From NCBI RefSeq assembly GCF_017873605.1, contig NZ_JAGGKI010000007.1:229557-293556 (forward strand): a DNA stretch of 64,000 nt, given 5' to 3'. Below, one piece after another: positions 9,557 to 17,833 of the stretch. The position numbers and the translations under genes were made by a program. This stretch comes from Paenibacillus lactis (GTDB taxonomy: Bacteria; Bacillota; Bacilli; Paenibacillales; Paenibacillaceae). Every line of letters starts with the position of its first letter. Within the stretch, counting starts at the first letter, position 1. The notes under the pieces are model-generated. The model was not told where the DNA came from and made no database searches. It saw only the letters and a program-made list of their open reading frames with translations.

Positions 9557-9655
9557 CTGGCACGCCATCTTTCCTTCAATCGAAAAATTCACAAAGGTGC
9601 CTCCATTGAAGGCTAACGTCCTTAAAACCATAGCCCGAAGGAGCCATTTAAAACG

Positions 9656-9700
9656 ATGACCAATCGAGAGACAATGAGAAGGTTAATGCAACGGATTTAA
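9656..9700 (+). CDS. Possible 14-codon leader ORF before the cytochrome c gene
   Basis: A tiny frame (MTNRETMRRLMQRI) starts with ATG 11 bases after GAAGGAG and ends 23 bases before the cytochrome c start. It is basic and uses ordinary codons. It may be a chance frame or an upstream ORF that affects translation of the next gene. Nothing else supports it. Confidence 0.2.
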   Translation: MTNRETMRRLMQRI

Positions 9701-9723
9701 GATGAGTTTGAAGGAGGGGCGTC

Positions 9724-10047
9724 ATGTCAAGAAGCGGTATTAGACTCTTATTGACATTGGTGATCGTAGGATTGTTGACAGCCTGCGGCGGCCAGAAGAG
9801 CGGCGAAGGGGCGGCAAACACGGAAAGTCCGATCCCGGCTGTGTATAAACAGCGCTGCTTGTCCTGCCACGGGGATCAGCTCGAGGGAAGAGTCGGTCCG
9901 AATTTGCAAGCTGTGGGAAGCCGTCTTACCGAGGAAGAGATCGCCGCGATTATTTCGGATGGAATAGGCGGCATGCCGGCTTTCGGAAAAAGGCTGAGTG
10001 AGAAGGAGCTTGCATCCATTTCCGCATGGCTGGCCGAACATCAATAG
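9724..10047 (+). CDS. Membrane-anchored (lipoprotein) cytochrome c
   Basis: A 107-residue lipoprotein. The signal peptide ends in LLTAC with lipidated Cys21. A single class-I c-heme site CLSCH lies at residues 45-49, and Met84 (GGMPAFG) is the probable sixth ligand. In Gram-positives such small lipid-anchored cytochromes c carry electrons from the quinol:cytochrome c step to cytochrome c oxidases or other extracytoplasmic reductases. It has a strong ribosome site GAAGGAGGGG and is followed after 22 bases by bdbC, probably in one transcript. In other bacteria similar cytochromes sit with nosZ clusters, which fits the neighbours here. Confidence 0.88.
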   Translation: MSRSGIRLLLTLVIVGLLTACGGQKSGEGAANTESPIPAVYKQRCLSCHGDQLEGRVGPNLQAVGSRLTEEEIAAIISDGIGGMPAFGKRLSEKELASISAWLAEHQ

Positions 10048-10069
10048 AAGGGAGTTGACACGATAATCA

Positions 10070-10516
10070 ATGAATAAGTCGGGAGCATGGTTATTATTCG
10101 CATGGCTGGTTGCGGCCGTCGCCACAAGCGGCAGTTTGTTTCTTAGCGAAGTATGGCATTTCACGCCATGCGTCTTATGCTGGTATCAAAGGATTTTCAT
10201 GTATCCATTAGTCATTCTCTTGGGTATCGCGGCTTACAGGCAGCAGACATTTATTATTCCTTACATCCTGCCCCTGATTGTCATTGGCGGAGGCATATCA
10301 ACTTATCATATCATCATTCAAAAGCTTCCGCGTTCGTCAGATGCCGCCGCATGCGGGCCGGTGTCTTGCCTGGACGACTACTTGAATTGGTTCGGGTGGC
10401 TGACCATTCCGATGCTGGCACTCGCGGCATTTCTGCTGATCGCTGCAGCACTTGGGCTGGCCGTGCGCGCGCAGAAACAAGAACAAGGCAATGAAGAAGC
10501 GGATGCGCATGTCTAG
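10070..10516 (+). CDS. bdbC: Disulfide bond formation protein, BdbC/DsbB family
   Basis: A 148-residue protein with four membrane helices. It carries the two catalytic cysteine pairs of the DsbB/BdbC family: PCVLC (Cys34/Cys37, within PCVLCWYQRI) and the extracytoplasmic Cys95/Cys100 (CGPVSC). It reoxidises thiol-disulfide oxidoreductases and passes electrons to quinone. Its place behind a cytochrome c gene and near Sco1 and ResA-like genes suggests a role in maturation of heme and copper proteins. No BdbD partner is seen in the window. The C-terminal tail is polar and charged. Confidence 0.92.
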   Translation: MNKSGAWLLFAWLVAAVATSGSLFLSEVWHFTPCVLCWYQRIFMYPLVILLGIAAYRQQTFIIPYILPLIVIGGGISTYHIIIQKLPRSSDAAACGPVSCLDDYLNWFGWLTIPMLALAAFLLIAAALGLAVRAQKQEQGNEEADAHV

Positions 10517-10602
10517 GATCCCTTGAGGAAATATCAATCCTTGGAGGAAGCTTCTCCTCATGGCGCGTGGACATGAACAGCGCGATATTGCCTGAAATGA
10601 AC

Positions 10603-10645
10603 AAGAACAGCAGCCGGATTAGGATTTCCGCTGCTGTTCTTTTAA
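10603..10645. terminator. Bidirectional terminator between bdbC and the Sco1 gene
   Basis: An 11-12 bp stem (AAGAACAGCAG at 10603-10613 with CTGCTGTTCTT at 10631-10641) has an inner CGGA/TCCG extension with a one-base bulge, and T-rich sequence on both strands. It sits between the convergent bdbC and Sco1 genes and overlaps the last codons of the latter. Confidence 0.75.
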
Positions 10646-11251
10646 TAAGGTCTGGATATCGGCCAAAATCTGATCATTCTCCATATCTTCACCCATTCGG
10701 TAAATACGGCGTACACGCTGCTGGCCGTCAATCAATAGCAGTGATGTGACGGAGTGCGCAAACAAGCCGTCATCCAGGCGTACGATCGAAAAATTGTACT
10801 GGGAAGCAAGCTCCTTCACCTCATGTTCTTCTCCACGAAGCAAGGTCCAGCCGCTCTGATCGATTCCCATTCGATCCGCATATTGCCGCAGCACCTCAGG
10901 CGTATCGTTATTCGGGTCGAACGTGATCGACACAAACTCAACGCCGTTCCCAAAACGTCCCTGTTCTTGAAGCTCTGCCTGAAGCGCGACCATATTCGCG
11001 GTTGTCGCAGGACAAATGTCCGGGCATCGTGTGAAGATAAATGAGGTTAGGCGGATCTTCCCGTCGAAATCCTTGTCCGTTACGGTTTCACCTTCAAGAT
11101 CAGTTAATGCGAATCCAGGGGATTCCATTTTGACCGGAAGCGAATCCGAACGGAACGAGGATTGCAGCACCAAGTAACCCACAGCAGCGATACAGAGAAT
11201 GATGATTGCCATAACATATCGGCGCATTGAAGATTTGCGAGCTCGTGACAT
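10619..11251 (-). CDS. Sco1/SenC-family copper chaperone
   Basis: A 210-residue protein with one N-terminal membrane anchor (residues 11-30) and an extracytoplasmic thioredoxin-like domain. The Sco copper site is intact: CPDIC (Cys76, Cys80) and His166 (FAHSV). Sco proteins load or reduce the CuA site of cytochrome c oxidase, and related proteins accompany nos genes. The ATG follows GGAGG by nine bases. It is transcribed towards bdbC and away from the ytkA-nos operon, so the 240-bp gap holds two divergent promoters. Confidence 0.93.
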   Translation of the reverse strand: MSRARKSSMRRYVMAIIILCIAAVGYLVLQSSFRSDSLPVKMESPGFALTDLEGETVTDKDFDGKIRLTSFIFTRCPDICPATTANMVALQAELQEQGRFGNGVEFVSITFDPNNDTPEVLRQYADRMGIDQSGWTLLRGEEHEVKELASQYNFSIVRLDDGLFAHSVTSLLLIDGQQRVRRIYRMGEDMENDQILADIQTLLKEQQRKS

Positions 11252-11371
11252 TCCGTTTATCCTCCATATTCTTTGGTAAATAACGGTTTCAATTGTACTG
11301 AAAATGGTGCTGCCTTACCATGACTCCTTAGAGCCATGGAATCCCCTCTGGAATAAAGCCCTTTCCTTTCC

Positions 11372-11387
11372 CGACACAAATGTGTCG
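11372..11387. promoter_or_regulatory. Palindrome in the Sco1/ytkA-nos divergent promoter region
   Basis: CGACACA-AA-TGTGTCG is a perfect 7-bp inverted repeat with a 2-base spacer, 57 bases upstream of the likely -10 of the nos-type operon. The core ACA-N2-TGT recalls copper-responsive cop boxes, but the flanking bases differ. An operator role is inference. Confidence 0.45.
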
Positions 11388-11440
11388 ATGTTCAACTATG
11401 GAAATAGCTCTTATGAGTTATAGGAGCGAACGATTGAACT

Positions 11441-11449
11441 TGCTACAAT
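11441..11449 (+). promoter_or_regulatory. Extended -10 promoter of the ytkA-nosDLYF operon
   Basis: TGC followed by TACAAT (11444-11449) gives an extended -10 element. The start codon lies about 44 bases downstream behind GGAGAGGGAGG. No clear -35 is present, as expected for this promoter type. Confidence 0.45.
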
Positions 11450-11492
11450 CTGGGATATTACATCGGTACAGGAGAGGGAGGGAAGTAAGCAT

Positions 11493-11864
11493 ATGAAGCA
11501 AAGGATCGTTTCGCTCGTGTTGGTTCTATCGCTTATCGGAACGATGATAGCTTGTTCGAGCGAAGAACCTGTTGATTTGGAAGCTGTTCAAGCGGAGCTG
11601 ACGACAAATCCGGAGACCGTCATCGCAGGAAGCCAGGCGGATATGAAAGTAACGGTTACCGGAATGAAGGTATCGGACACGGCACGGGCAACTTTCGATG
11701 TGCGGATTGGAGATGAGCCGGTGCTTATGGATGCGATTCATGAAGGGGATGGCGTATTCAGCGGAGCATTCACCTTCCCGGGCAAGGGCGTTTATACCGT
11801 CTATATTCACTTGTACGAGGACGATATCCATATCACGAAGAAGAAGCAGGTCGAGGTCAAATGA
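11493..11864 (+). CDS. YtkA-like lipoprotein
   Basis: A 123-residue lipoprotein (lipobox GTMIAC, Cys21). It is followed by one beta-sandwich domain of the YtkA/FixH type, with the typical late motif GxYTVYIHL. Such domains occur with cytochrome oxidase and copper-handling genes and are thought to help metal insertion; the exact role is not established. It is the first gene of the nos-type operon. Its stop overlaps the nosD start (ATGA). Confidence 0.75.
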   Translation: MKQRIVSLVLVLSLIGTMIACSSEEPVDLEAVQAELTTNPETVIAGSQADMKVTVTGMKVSDTARATFDVRIGDEPVLMDAIHEGDGVFSGAFTFPGKGVYTVYIHLYEDDIHITKKKQVEVK

Positions 11865-13189
11865 CAAGGTCAATCAACAAATGGGCTCTTCTCGCACTAT
11901 TGGTTGTATTGGCGATGATGCACGGAAGTCCGGCCCGGGCGGAGGACGAGCTGATGGGCCTTCAAGAGATCGTGGACCAGGCCAATCCGGGGGCCACGCT
12001 AGTGCTGAAGCCTGGCACATACCAGGGACCGGTTGTCGTTAACAAGCCGTTAACGATACGGACGGAGGGGGAAGGGAACGTCGAATTAATTAATAGAAGT
12101 CAGCTTCCTGCCCTATCGATCGATGCTGACGGCACAACGGTTGCCGGACTCCATATTACCGACGGAATGGTTAAGGAAACGCCAACGGTGCTCGTCAGAG
12201 GTCATCGAGCTGTCTTGAACGGCCTCTACATTCGGACTGGCGGGGATGGAATTGCGGTCCGTGACGCGGATGAAGGCTTGGTGACGAATACTACGATCGA
12301 TTGGGCGGCTGAAGGCGTGCGACTGGCGGACAAAGGGAATGGCGTGGATGTGTTCAATGGGCATCGCTGGAGGTTCATGGACAATACGATTCGAGATGTT
12401 CATGACGGCATCTATATGGAAAACAGCGATGATACGCGTGTAACCGGAAACCGGATTGAACGTTCCCGGTATGGAATCCATTGCATGTACACGAATCGAA
12501 CGGTCATCGAACGAAACGAAGGCAGCTTGAATGTGACCGGTGCCATGGTGATGACGGCCAGGCAAGTATCCGTTATCGGGAACTCGTTCTCCAAGCAAAG
12601 CGAAAACGTGAATTCGCAAGGGATCTTGCTGTATGACACGCATGATTCGGTTCTGGCAGACAATACGGTTGATGGTAATCGGGTCGGCCTGTATGTTGAG
12701 CTGTCGACGGGCAACCGATTGGAGAATAACGAGGTTCGTTACAATTTTGTGGGGATCCAGCTTCTGGACTCCAGCTCCAATTCCATCGCCCACAACCGGT
12801 TTACCGGCAATGTTGCGGACGCCCAGGCACGGAGCAGCGAGGACAATAGGATCATCGAAAACTATTGGGACAATTTCCGAGGCATCGATGCAAATGGAGA
12901 CGGGAACAGCGATATTTCATACGCGATTAACCCGTTGTTTCAGGAACTGACGAAAAAACGCCCGGCGTTCCAATTGTTCTTCCAATCCCCGGGGATGGTG
13001 TTCCTCGAAGGGCTCTATCAAAGTGACCGGGATCGCTGGACTACGGATGCTGCTCCGTTAATGACGCCTCCTATGAGTGAAAACCAGATCGGGGATGCGG
13101 AAGGGAGAACCCTTACAGGGATAGCCGGACTCGTGTTATTAGGATGTACCGGGACACTATTTTTTTGGATGAGGAGACGAATGTCATGA
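11861..13189 (+). CDS. nosD: NosD-like extracytoplasmic copper-maturation protein (parallel beta-helix)
   Basis: A 442-residue protein with a signal peptide (cut near residue 27, PARAED) and then a long right-handed beta-helix with repeated GLxIxxN/GNRIExS turns. A C-terminal membrane helix (near residues 415-437) is followed by arginines. This matches NosD, which works with the NosF/NosY ABC transporter to mature the copper centres of nitrous oxide reductase outside the membrane. The C-terminal anchor keeps it at the cell surface. It overlaps the genes on both sides by four bases. No nosZ is present in the window. Confidence 0.88.
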   Translation: MTRSINKWALLALLVVLAMMHGSPARAEDELMGLQEIVDQANPGATLVLKPGTYQGPVVVNKPLTIRTEGEGNVELINRSQLPALSIDADGTTVAGLHITDGMVKETPTVLVRGHRAVLNGLYIRTGGDGIAVRDADEGLVTNTTIDWAAEGVRLADKGNGVDVFNGHRWRFMDNTIRDVHDGIYMENSDDTRVTGNRIERSRYGIHCMYTNRTVIERNEGSLNVTGAMVMTARQVSVIGNSFSKQSENVNSQGILLYDTHDSVLADNTVDGNRVGLYVELSTGNRLENNEVRYNFVGIQLLDSSSNSIAHNRFTGNVADAQARSSEDNRIIENYWDNFRGIDANGDGNSDISYAINPLFQELTKKRPAFQLFFQSPGMVFLEGLYQSDRDRWTTDAAPLMTPPMSENQIGDAEGRTLTGIAGLVLLGCTGTLFFWMRRRMS

Positions 13190-13791
13190 GTAAAGGAATG
13201 AAATTGAATGCGATCCTCGCAGCATTGCTGCTGCTTCTATCCGCTTGCGGGGGAGAAGCTTATAAACCGCAAGCCATTAACGAGGAAACGGATGTATGCG
13301 TGATCTGCAAGATGGCGGTTAAAGATGATCAATATGCGACTCAAATCGTAACCAAAGACGGTCAATCGCTTAAATTCGATGATATCGGTTGTTTGAACAC
13401 ATGGAAGATCGAGAATGGGACCGATACGATCGGAGCCGCCTTCGTCCGGGATTACAACAGCAAGCAATGGCTTCGTTACGAGAAGGCTTACTATGCTTAT
13501 GATCCTTCCTACAAAACGCCGATGGCTTACGGGATTTTGTCATTTGAGAAGGAAGAAGACGCCAAAGCTTATATTGAAGAACAAGGTACGGGGAAGCTGA
13601 TGACGGCCGATGAGCTCCGTGATCATTCGTGGGAGGTCAATCGCGACATGATGGATATGGAAGGGATACATGATCATGGTCACCCGCCTGTTGAGGAACA
13701 AGATGAAGCTGCGGATCATGATCCTCCAGCGCATCAAGAAGGGCATTCGACACCTCCTGAACCTCCCGCATCCGGAGGCCATGGCTCATGA
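13186..13791 (+). CDS. nosL: NosL-like copper-chaperone lipoprotein with histidine-rich tail
   Basis: A 201-residue lipoprotein (lipobox LLSAC, Cys21). The NosL signature CVICKM (Cys38, Cys41, Met43) matches the Cu(I) site of NosL chaperones. The fold continues to about residue 160 and is followed by a tail rich in His, Asp and Pro (DHGHPP, DHDPPAHQEGH, GGHGS) that probably binds metal. The ATG at 13186 overlaps the nosD stop. An earlier open frame from 13144 has no ribosome site. Confidence 0.9.
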   Translation: MSKGMKLNAILAALLLLLSACGGEAYKPQAINEETDVCVICKMAVKDDQYATQIVTKDGQSLKFDDIGCLNTWKIENGTDTIGAAFVRDYNSKQWLRYEKAYYAYDPSYKTPMAYGILSFEKEEDAKAYIEEQGTGKLMTADELRDHSWEVNRDMMDMEGIHDHGHPPVEEQDEAADHDPPAHQEGHSTPPEPPASGGHGS

Positions 13792-14609
13792 AAGACATGA
13801 AATACGTCGCTATACGCGAGATGAACATCGGGTTTCGCAACCCTTGGGCATATTCATTCATGGCTCTTTTCGCAGTATTCATGCTCAGTTTGCTAATCAT
13901 ACATACCCAAGGGGGTGTGAGCGGATTTTCCGGCACCAGCGGAACCATGTTAAACCTGGCGTTGTACTTGCTCCCCTTGATGGCCCTGATGCTGGGCTCA
14001 TTCTCCTTAACCGGCGAGAAGGAAGAGGGCAACTGGGAGCTGCTATCGACGTATCCGCTTGGCACTTGGCCGTTTCTGGCAGGAAAATATATCGGGCTGT
14101 CTGCAGTGCTGCTCTCCATCGTCGCCTTCGGATTCGGGCTGTCCGGGTCGGCAGGCTGGCTTCTCGGCAGCGGTTTTGATTTTTTAACGTACAAGCAGCT
14201 GCTGGGCTTCTCAATCGGGTTATCTCTGTTTTATCTCGGCATTGCCATGTTGATCGGTACGCTCGCCCGCAACCGCTGGCAGGCTTTAACGATAGCGGTA
14301 GGCGTCTGGTTCTTCACCGTCATCGCATGGCCTTCGCTCCTCATTGCTATGCTGGGCATGATGCCATATCTCTGGATTAAGCCGGCGATAACAACACTTA
14401 CTTTTCTGAATCCGGCTGAATTGACGCGTTTGTTTACCGTCGTCAAGTTAGGAGGAGGCTCGACGCTGGGGCCTGAATATTACAAATGGATGATATGGAT
14501 CCGTTCACCCTGGGGCACGCCCGTTTTTGCGGGTGTGATGCTCGTATGGATAGGTGCTGCTCTTGCCGCTGCTTATGGTTTATGGGAAAGGGGAAGAGGT
14601 CGTGGGTGA
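13788..14609 (+). CDS. nosY: NosY-like ABC-2 type permease
   Basis: A 273-residue membrane protein with about six helices, the ABC-2 permease fold and a KEEGNWELLSTYPLG cytoplasmic loop characteristic of NosY. It is the membrane partner of NosF and couples ATP hydrolysis to NosD-dependent copper-site maturation, probably by moving a sulfur species. It overlaps nosL by four bases and nosF by eight bases, so a tightly coupled operon is seen directly. Confidence 0.87.
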   Translation: MKDMKYVAIREMNIGFRNPWAYSFMALFAVFMLSLLIIHTQGGVSGFSGTSGTMLNLALYLLPLMALMLGSFSLTGEKEEGNWELLSTYPLGTWPFLAGKYIGLSAVLLSIVAFGFGLSGSAGWLLGSGFDFLTYKQLLGFSIGLSLFYLGIAMLIGTLARNRWQALTIAVGVWFFTVIAWPSLLIAMLGMMPYLWIKPAITTLTFLNPAELTRLFTVVKLGGGSTLGPEYYKWMIWIRSPWGTPVFAGVMLVWIGAALAAAYGLWERGRGRG

Positions 14610-15336
14610 TCAGCTCGTACGATTCGATGCGGTTCATAAGGCATTTAAGGGAAAGGTTGTCATTGAAGAATTGAATTTGAAGGTCGCTCACGGCGAAGCG
14701 GTCGCTTTGTGCGGAGGCAACGGAGCTGGAAAAAGCACCTTGCTGCGGATGCTGGCGGGAATCTTGCACCCGACGAAGGGTGTTATCACCGTCAACGGGC
14801 AGACATGCCGGGACAATCGGCGGGAATATGCCCGGCACATCGGTTATATGCCGGATGATTATCGCTTTAGTCCAGGATTAACGGCACTGGAGACCATGCT
14901 GTTCTGGGCCCGGCTTCGCGGACTCGGGCAAGCCCGTGCACGGGAAGCGTTATCGATGGTTGGTCTCTCGGATACCGGCAGCAAATCCGTGGCCTCCTTC
15001 TCTAAGGGCATGAGACAGCGGGTATTGTTCGCGCAAGCGATAATGGCACGGCCGCTGCTCGTCATTATGGATGAACCGACGAATGGCCTTGATCCTTACT
15101 GGATGGATACGTTCGTCATGCTCGTTCGCCAGGCAGTCGCCGAAGGCCAGACTATCCTCTTCTCCACGCACCAATTGGAAATTGCCGAAGCTTTGGCGGA
15201 TCGGATCGTTTTTTTAAGGGATGGGAATGTGGTGCTGGACGGGAATACGGGAGAGCTTCGACAAACATATGGAGCTGAGGGGATGCGCAGAGCATTCCGG
15301 GAGTTGTTTGGGATAAACGGAGGAAGCCCGAAATAG
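14602..15336 (+). CDS. nosF: NosF-like ABC transporter ATPase
   Basis: A 244-residue ABC ATPase: Walker A CGGNGAGKST near residue 34, a FSKGMRQR signature near residue 133 and Walker B LLVIMDEPTNGLDP. It would energise NosY. The start is GTG 14602, just behind AAAGGGGAAGAGG. The open frame extends further upstream to 14554, but that would run deep into nosY. It is the last gene of the overlapping block. A weak GC hairpin with little T-run follows near 15343-15375. Confidence 0.88.
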   Translation: MGDQLVRFDAVHKAFKGKVVIEELNLKVAHGEAVALCGGNGAGKSTLLRMLAGILHPTKGVITVNGQTCRDNRREYARHIGYMPDDYRFSPGLTALETMLFWARLRGLGQARAREALSMVGLSDTGSKSVASFSKGMRQRVLFAQAIMARPLLVIMDEPTNGLDPYWMDTFVMLVRQAVAEGQTILFSTHQLEIAEALADRIVFLRDGNVVLDGNTGELRQTYGAEGMRRAFRELFGINGGSPK

Positions 15337-15485
15337 CGAAGCAGGCAGCGAGTCCGCAGGCGGGCCGCTGTCTTGTTTCACTTTAGGTGAGGCGGTGGCC
15401 GGCGTTCAAGCCGCCCGTCAGGCTATTATTTAAGAGCTTAACGGCCAACATGTATGCCTAATTTGTGAGCAAGGAGATGAACAGG

Positions 15486-16001
15486 GTGATCCGCAGAATG
15501 ATTCAGTATATGCTATTGATGGTTGTCCTAATCGGAGGCGTGTATGCCGTGTCACGTTTTTTGGGTGATCCGCAGGTTCTTGCTATTCCAGGAGAAGCAG
15601 CGCCGGAGTTCTCAGCCGTGGATCTGGAGGGGACAGAAATCCGTCTTGCCGATTACAAAGGGAAGGGCGTTGTCCTGAATTTCTGGGCCTCCTGGTGCAA
15701 TCCGTGCGTCAACGAACTGCCGCTTCTTAACGAGGCTCATAAGTTAACAGGCGTGGACATGCTGGCGATCAACGTGGGGGAGGGCAAAGAAACGGTGCAG
15801 CATTTTGCTGACCGGTATGACCTCGAATTTCCGATCGTATTGGACTCCGAGATGAACATTAAACAAAAGTATCAATTGGTCGGAATGCCACTTACGATCA
15901 TCATTGATGAAGACGGGACTTTGGTGGAACGACACGAAGGGGAGCTGACAGAGATGGAAGACATCATATTCCTGATGAATCGGATCAGGCAAGACGATTA
16001 A
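15486..16001 (+). CDS. ResA/TlpA-like membrane-anchored thiol-disulfide oxidoreductase
   Basis: A 171-residue protein with an N-terminal membrane anchor (about residues 7-20) and an extracytoplasmic thioredoxin fold with active site WASWCNPC (Cys71, Cys74) and the cis-proline region GMPLTIIID. ResA-type proteins reduce apocytochrome c cysteines or copper-site cysteines outside the membrane. GTG 15486 lies nine bases after AAGGAG. The GTG at 15465 and ATG at 15477 are badly spaced. Gene position suggests service to the cytochrome c and copper proteins of this island. Confidence 0.88.
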   Translation: MIRRMIQYMLLMVVLIGGVYAVSRFLGDPQVLAIPGEAAPEFSAVDLEGTEIRLADYKGKGVVLNFWASWCNPCVNELPLLNEAHKLTGVDMLAINVGEGKETVQHFADRYDLEFPIVLDSEMNIKQKYQLVGMPLTIIIDEDGTLVERHEGELTEMEDIIFLMNRIRQDD

Positions 16002-16069
16002 CATTCGCTAAAGGTTCCCAATGCAATATAATGGATCCATGCATCAATCAGCTAGAGGGGAGAATGATT

Positions 16070-16894
16070 GTGACCTATAAACAAAACAAATGGCTGATTC
16101 TTACGATTCCTACCCTGACGATCGGGGTCTGGGAGTATGTCCGGCATGAGTTTCTGCTGCCGTATATTTCGATGGAGCTTGGAAACTGGCTTGCCCCGGT
16201 CATTGTGCTGCTCGTATCCTTGCTGTTTTTGACCAAATTATTTGCCATGATCGAACATAATCAAGAGGAGCTTAATCGAGCAAAAGCGATCCGCGCCGTG
16301 CTGGAGGAACGAGAGAAAATCGCAAGGGAGCTTCATGACGGCATCGCGCAATCCCTGTTCTTTTTGAACGCGCAGATCTCGCAAATGGACCGCATGAATC
16401 AAGCAGACGGACTTCCGCTTCATAAATTGAAGGAGAGTGTTCATCGCACCAATGATTATGTCAGACAAGCCATCGCCAATTTGAGGCATGAAGCCGATGC
16501 GGATAAAAATCCGTGGCTGCAAGGCATTGAGAGCTTGATCGATGAGCTGCAGCAGGAAACCGCTCTGGAAATTGAGACGAATTGGCGCATTCCGGAAACG
16601 ATGCTGTCTTCCAAAGAGCGAGTGGAGTTATTCGCAATCATCCGCGAAGCGCTGCTTAACATTCATAAGCATGCGGAGGCGAAGCAAGTCCGAATCGAAG
16701 CGCGACCAACAGAATCGGGGTGGATGTGCCAGGTCGCGGATGACGGCAAAGGCTTTAACCCAGATAATATGATGATCCGTAATCGATACGGGATCCAAAT
16801 GATGCGCGACCGTGCCAAGGCGATGTCCTGGCATTTCAGCCTGGAACGTAAAGATGGGGACACGCTGGTAATCGTTCGAAAGGGGGCATATTGA
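16070..16894 (+). CDS. Sensor histidine kinase, NarL-partner type (HisKA_3)
   Basis: About 274 residues with two N-terminal membrane helices and almost no extracellular loop, then the dimerisation motif EREKIARELHDGIAQ with phospho-acceptor His89 and a HATPase domain (N-box EALLNIHKHA, G-box DDGKGF, later GIQMMRDRAKAM). The very small sensor region suggests sensing within the membrane, as in LiaS/DesK-like kinases. GTG 16070 is seven bases after GAGGGGAG; ATG 16064 is possible. The response regulator starts two bases after the stop. Confidence 0.9.
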   Translation: MTYKQNKWLILTIPTLTIGVWEYVRHEFLLPYISMELGNWLAPVIVLLVSLLFLTKLFAMIEHNQEELNRAKAIRAVLEEREKIARELHDGIAQSLFFLNAQISQMDRMNQADGLPLHKLKESVHRTNDYVRQAIANLRHEADADKNPWLQGIESLIDELQQETALEIETNWRIPETMLSSKERVELFAIIREALLNIHKHAEAKQVRIEARPTESGWMCQVADDGKGFNPDNMMIRNRYGIQMMRDRAKAMSWHFSLERKDGDTLVIVRKGAY

Positions 16895-16895
16895 A

Positions 16896-17549
16896 ATGTC
16901 AAAATTCCGGGTGTTAATTATCGATGATAACGGGATGGCCAGAGAAGGGATCCGAATGATCCTGGAAAGCGATCCTGTCTTTGAAGTCGTGGCGGAAGGA
17001 AGCAGCGGAGAAGAAGCCATTACCTTAAGTGAATATTGGATGCCGGACCTGGTGCTGATGGATATTCAAATGCCGGGAATGGGCGGCTTGGAAGCAACGA
17101 AGAAGCTTAAAGAAGCCTTCCCCTATATCAAGGTCGTTATGGTTACGGTATCCGACGATATTGCGCATTTATTCGATGCGCTTAAGAAGGGCGCCCAGGG
17201 CTATTTGTTGAAAAATATGGAGCCTGAAGCGTGGCACGAATATTTAAGAGCAGTCGCCATCGATGAAGCGCCGGTAACGCGCGAGCTGGCTTTTCGAATC
17301 CTCAAGGAAATGTCCCCGAAGCGTGCGGACGAGGTTCAAGATCATCCTTTAACTGAGCGGGAGCATGAAATTCTAGTGCTCGTTGCCGAGGGAATGAGCA
17401 ATAAGGAAATTTCAGGCGATCTAAGCATTTCAGAGCATACGGTGAAAAATCACCTGAAGAACATCCTTCAAAAGCTGCACTTGGCCAATCGAGTTCAGAT
17501 TGCGCGTTATGCTTATGAACAAGGCTTGGTAGGCAAGAAGCAGCAATGA
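16896..17549 (+). CDS. NarL/FixJ-family response regulator
   Basis: A 217-residue regulator with a receiver domain (Asp10/Asp11 acidic pair, phospho-acceptor Asp56, Lys in LLKN) and a C-terminal LuxR-type helix-turn-helix (LTEREHEILVLVAEGMSNKEISGDLSISEHTVKNHLKNI). It pairs with the kinase just upstream. The position suggests control of the copper/cytochrome genes around it; the target sites are not identified. Short direct repeats follow its stop. Confidence 0.92.
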   Translation: MSKFRVLIIDDNGMAREGIRMILESDPVFEVVAEGSSGEEAITLSEYWMPDLVLMDIQMPGMGGLEATKKLKEAFPYIKVVMVTVSDDIAHLFDALKKGAQGYLLKNMEPEAWHEYLRAVAIDEAPVTRELAFRILKEMSPKRADEVQDHPLTEREHEILVLVAEGMSNKEISGDLSISEHTVKNHLKNILQKLHLANRVQIARYAYEQGLVGKKQQ

Positions 17550-17625
17550 AGCAGCAACGAACCAGCAATGAAGTGCAAGTTTACAATGAAGTAGCAAGTT
17601 AACAATGAAGTAGCAAAGATGTAGC
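17543..17625. repeat. Degenerate short direct repeats after the response regulator
   Basis: The unit ACAATGAAGTAGCAA occurs exactly at 17583-17597 and 17602-17616. Related copies (GCAATGAAGCAGCAA and GCAATGAAGTGCAAG) lie at 17543-17557 and 17565-17579. The first copy includes the stop codon region of the gene, so the array looks like slippage duplication of the gene end. No terminator hairpin is evident here. Confidence 0.7.
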
Positions 17626-17833
17626 AGGCTTTGATGGAATAACGATTGGCGATAGGCTGCTATACTTGCGCCGCAGCTTTCTAACCTGAGACATTCTTAT
17701 CCTTCAATCGGCTTCATATAATGAACAGGTATCTCCCAATTCATGCCGGCTTATCCGATCAGCGTTTAAGTCGCAATGGAGGTACCAGCAGCAAAGTGAA
17801 GTATGAGGCAGTTTTCAGAAGGGAGTAATCGTC

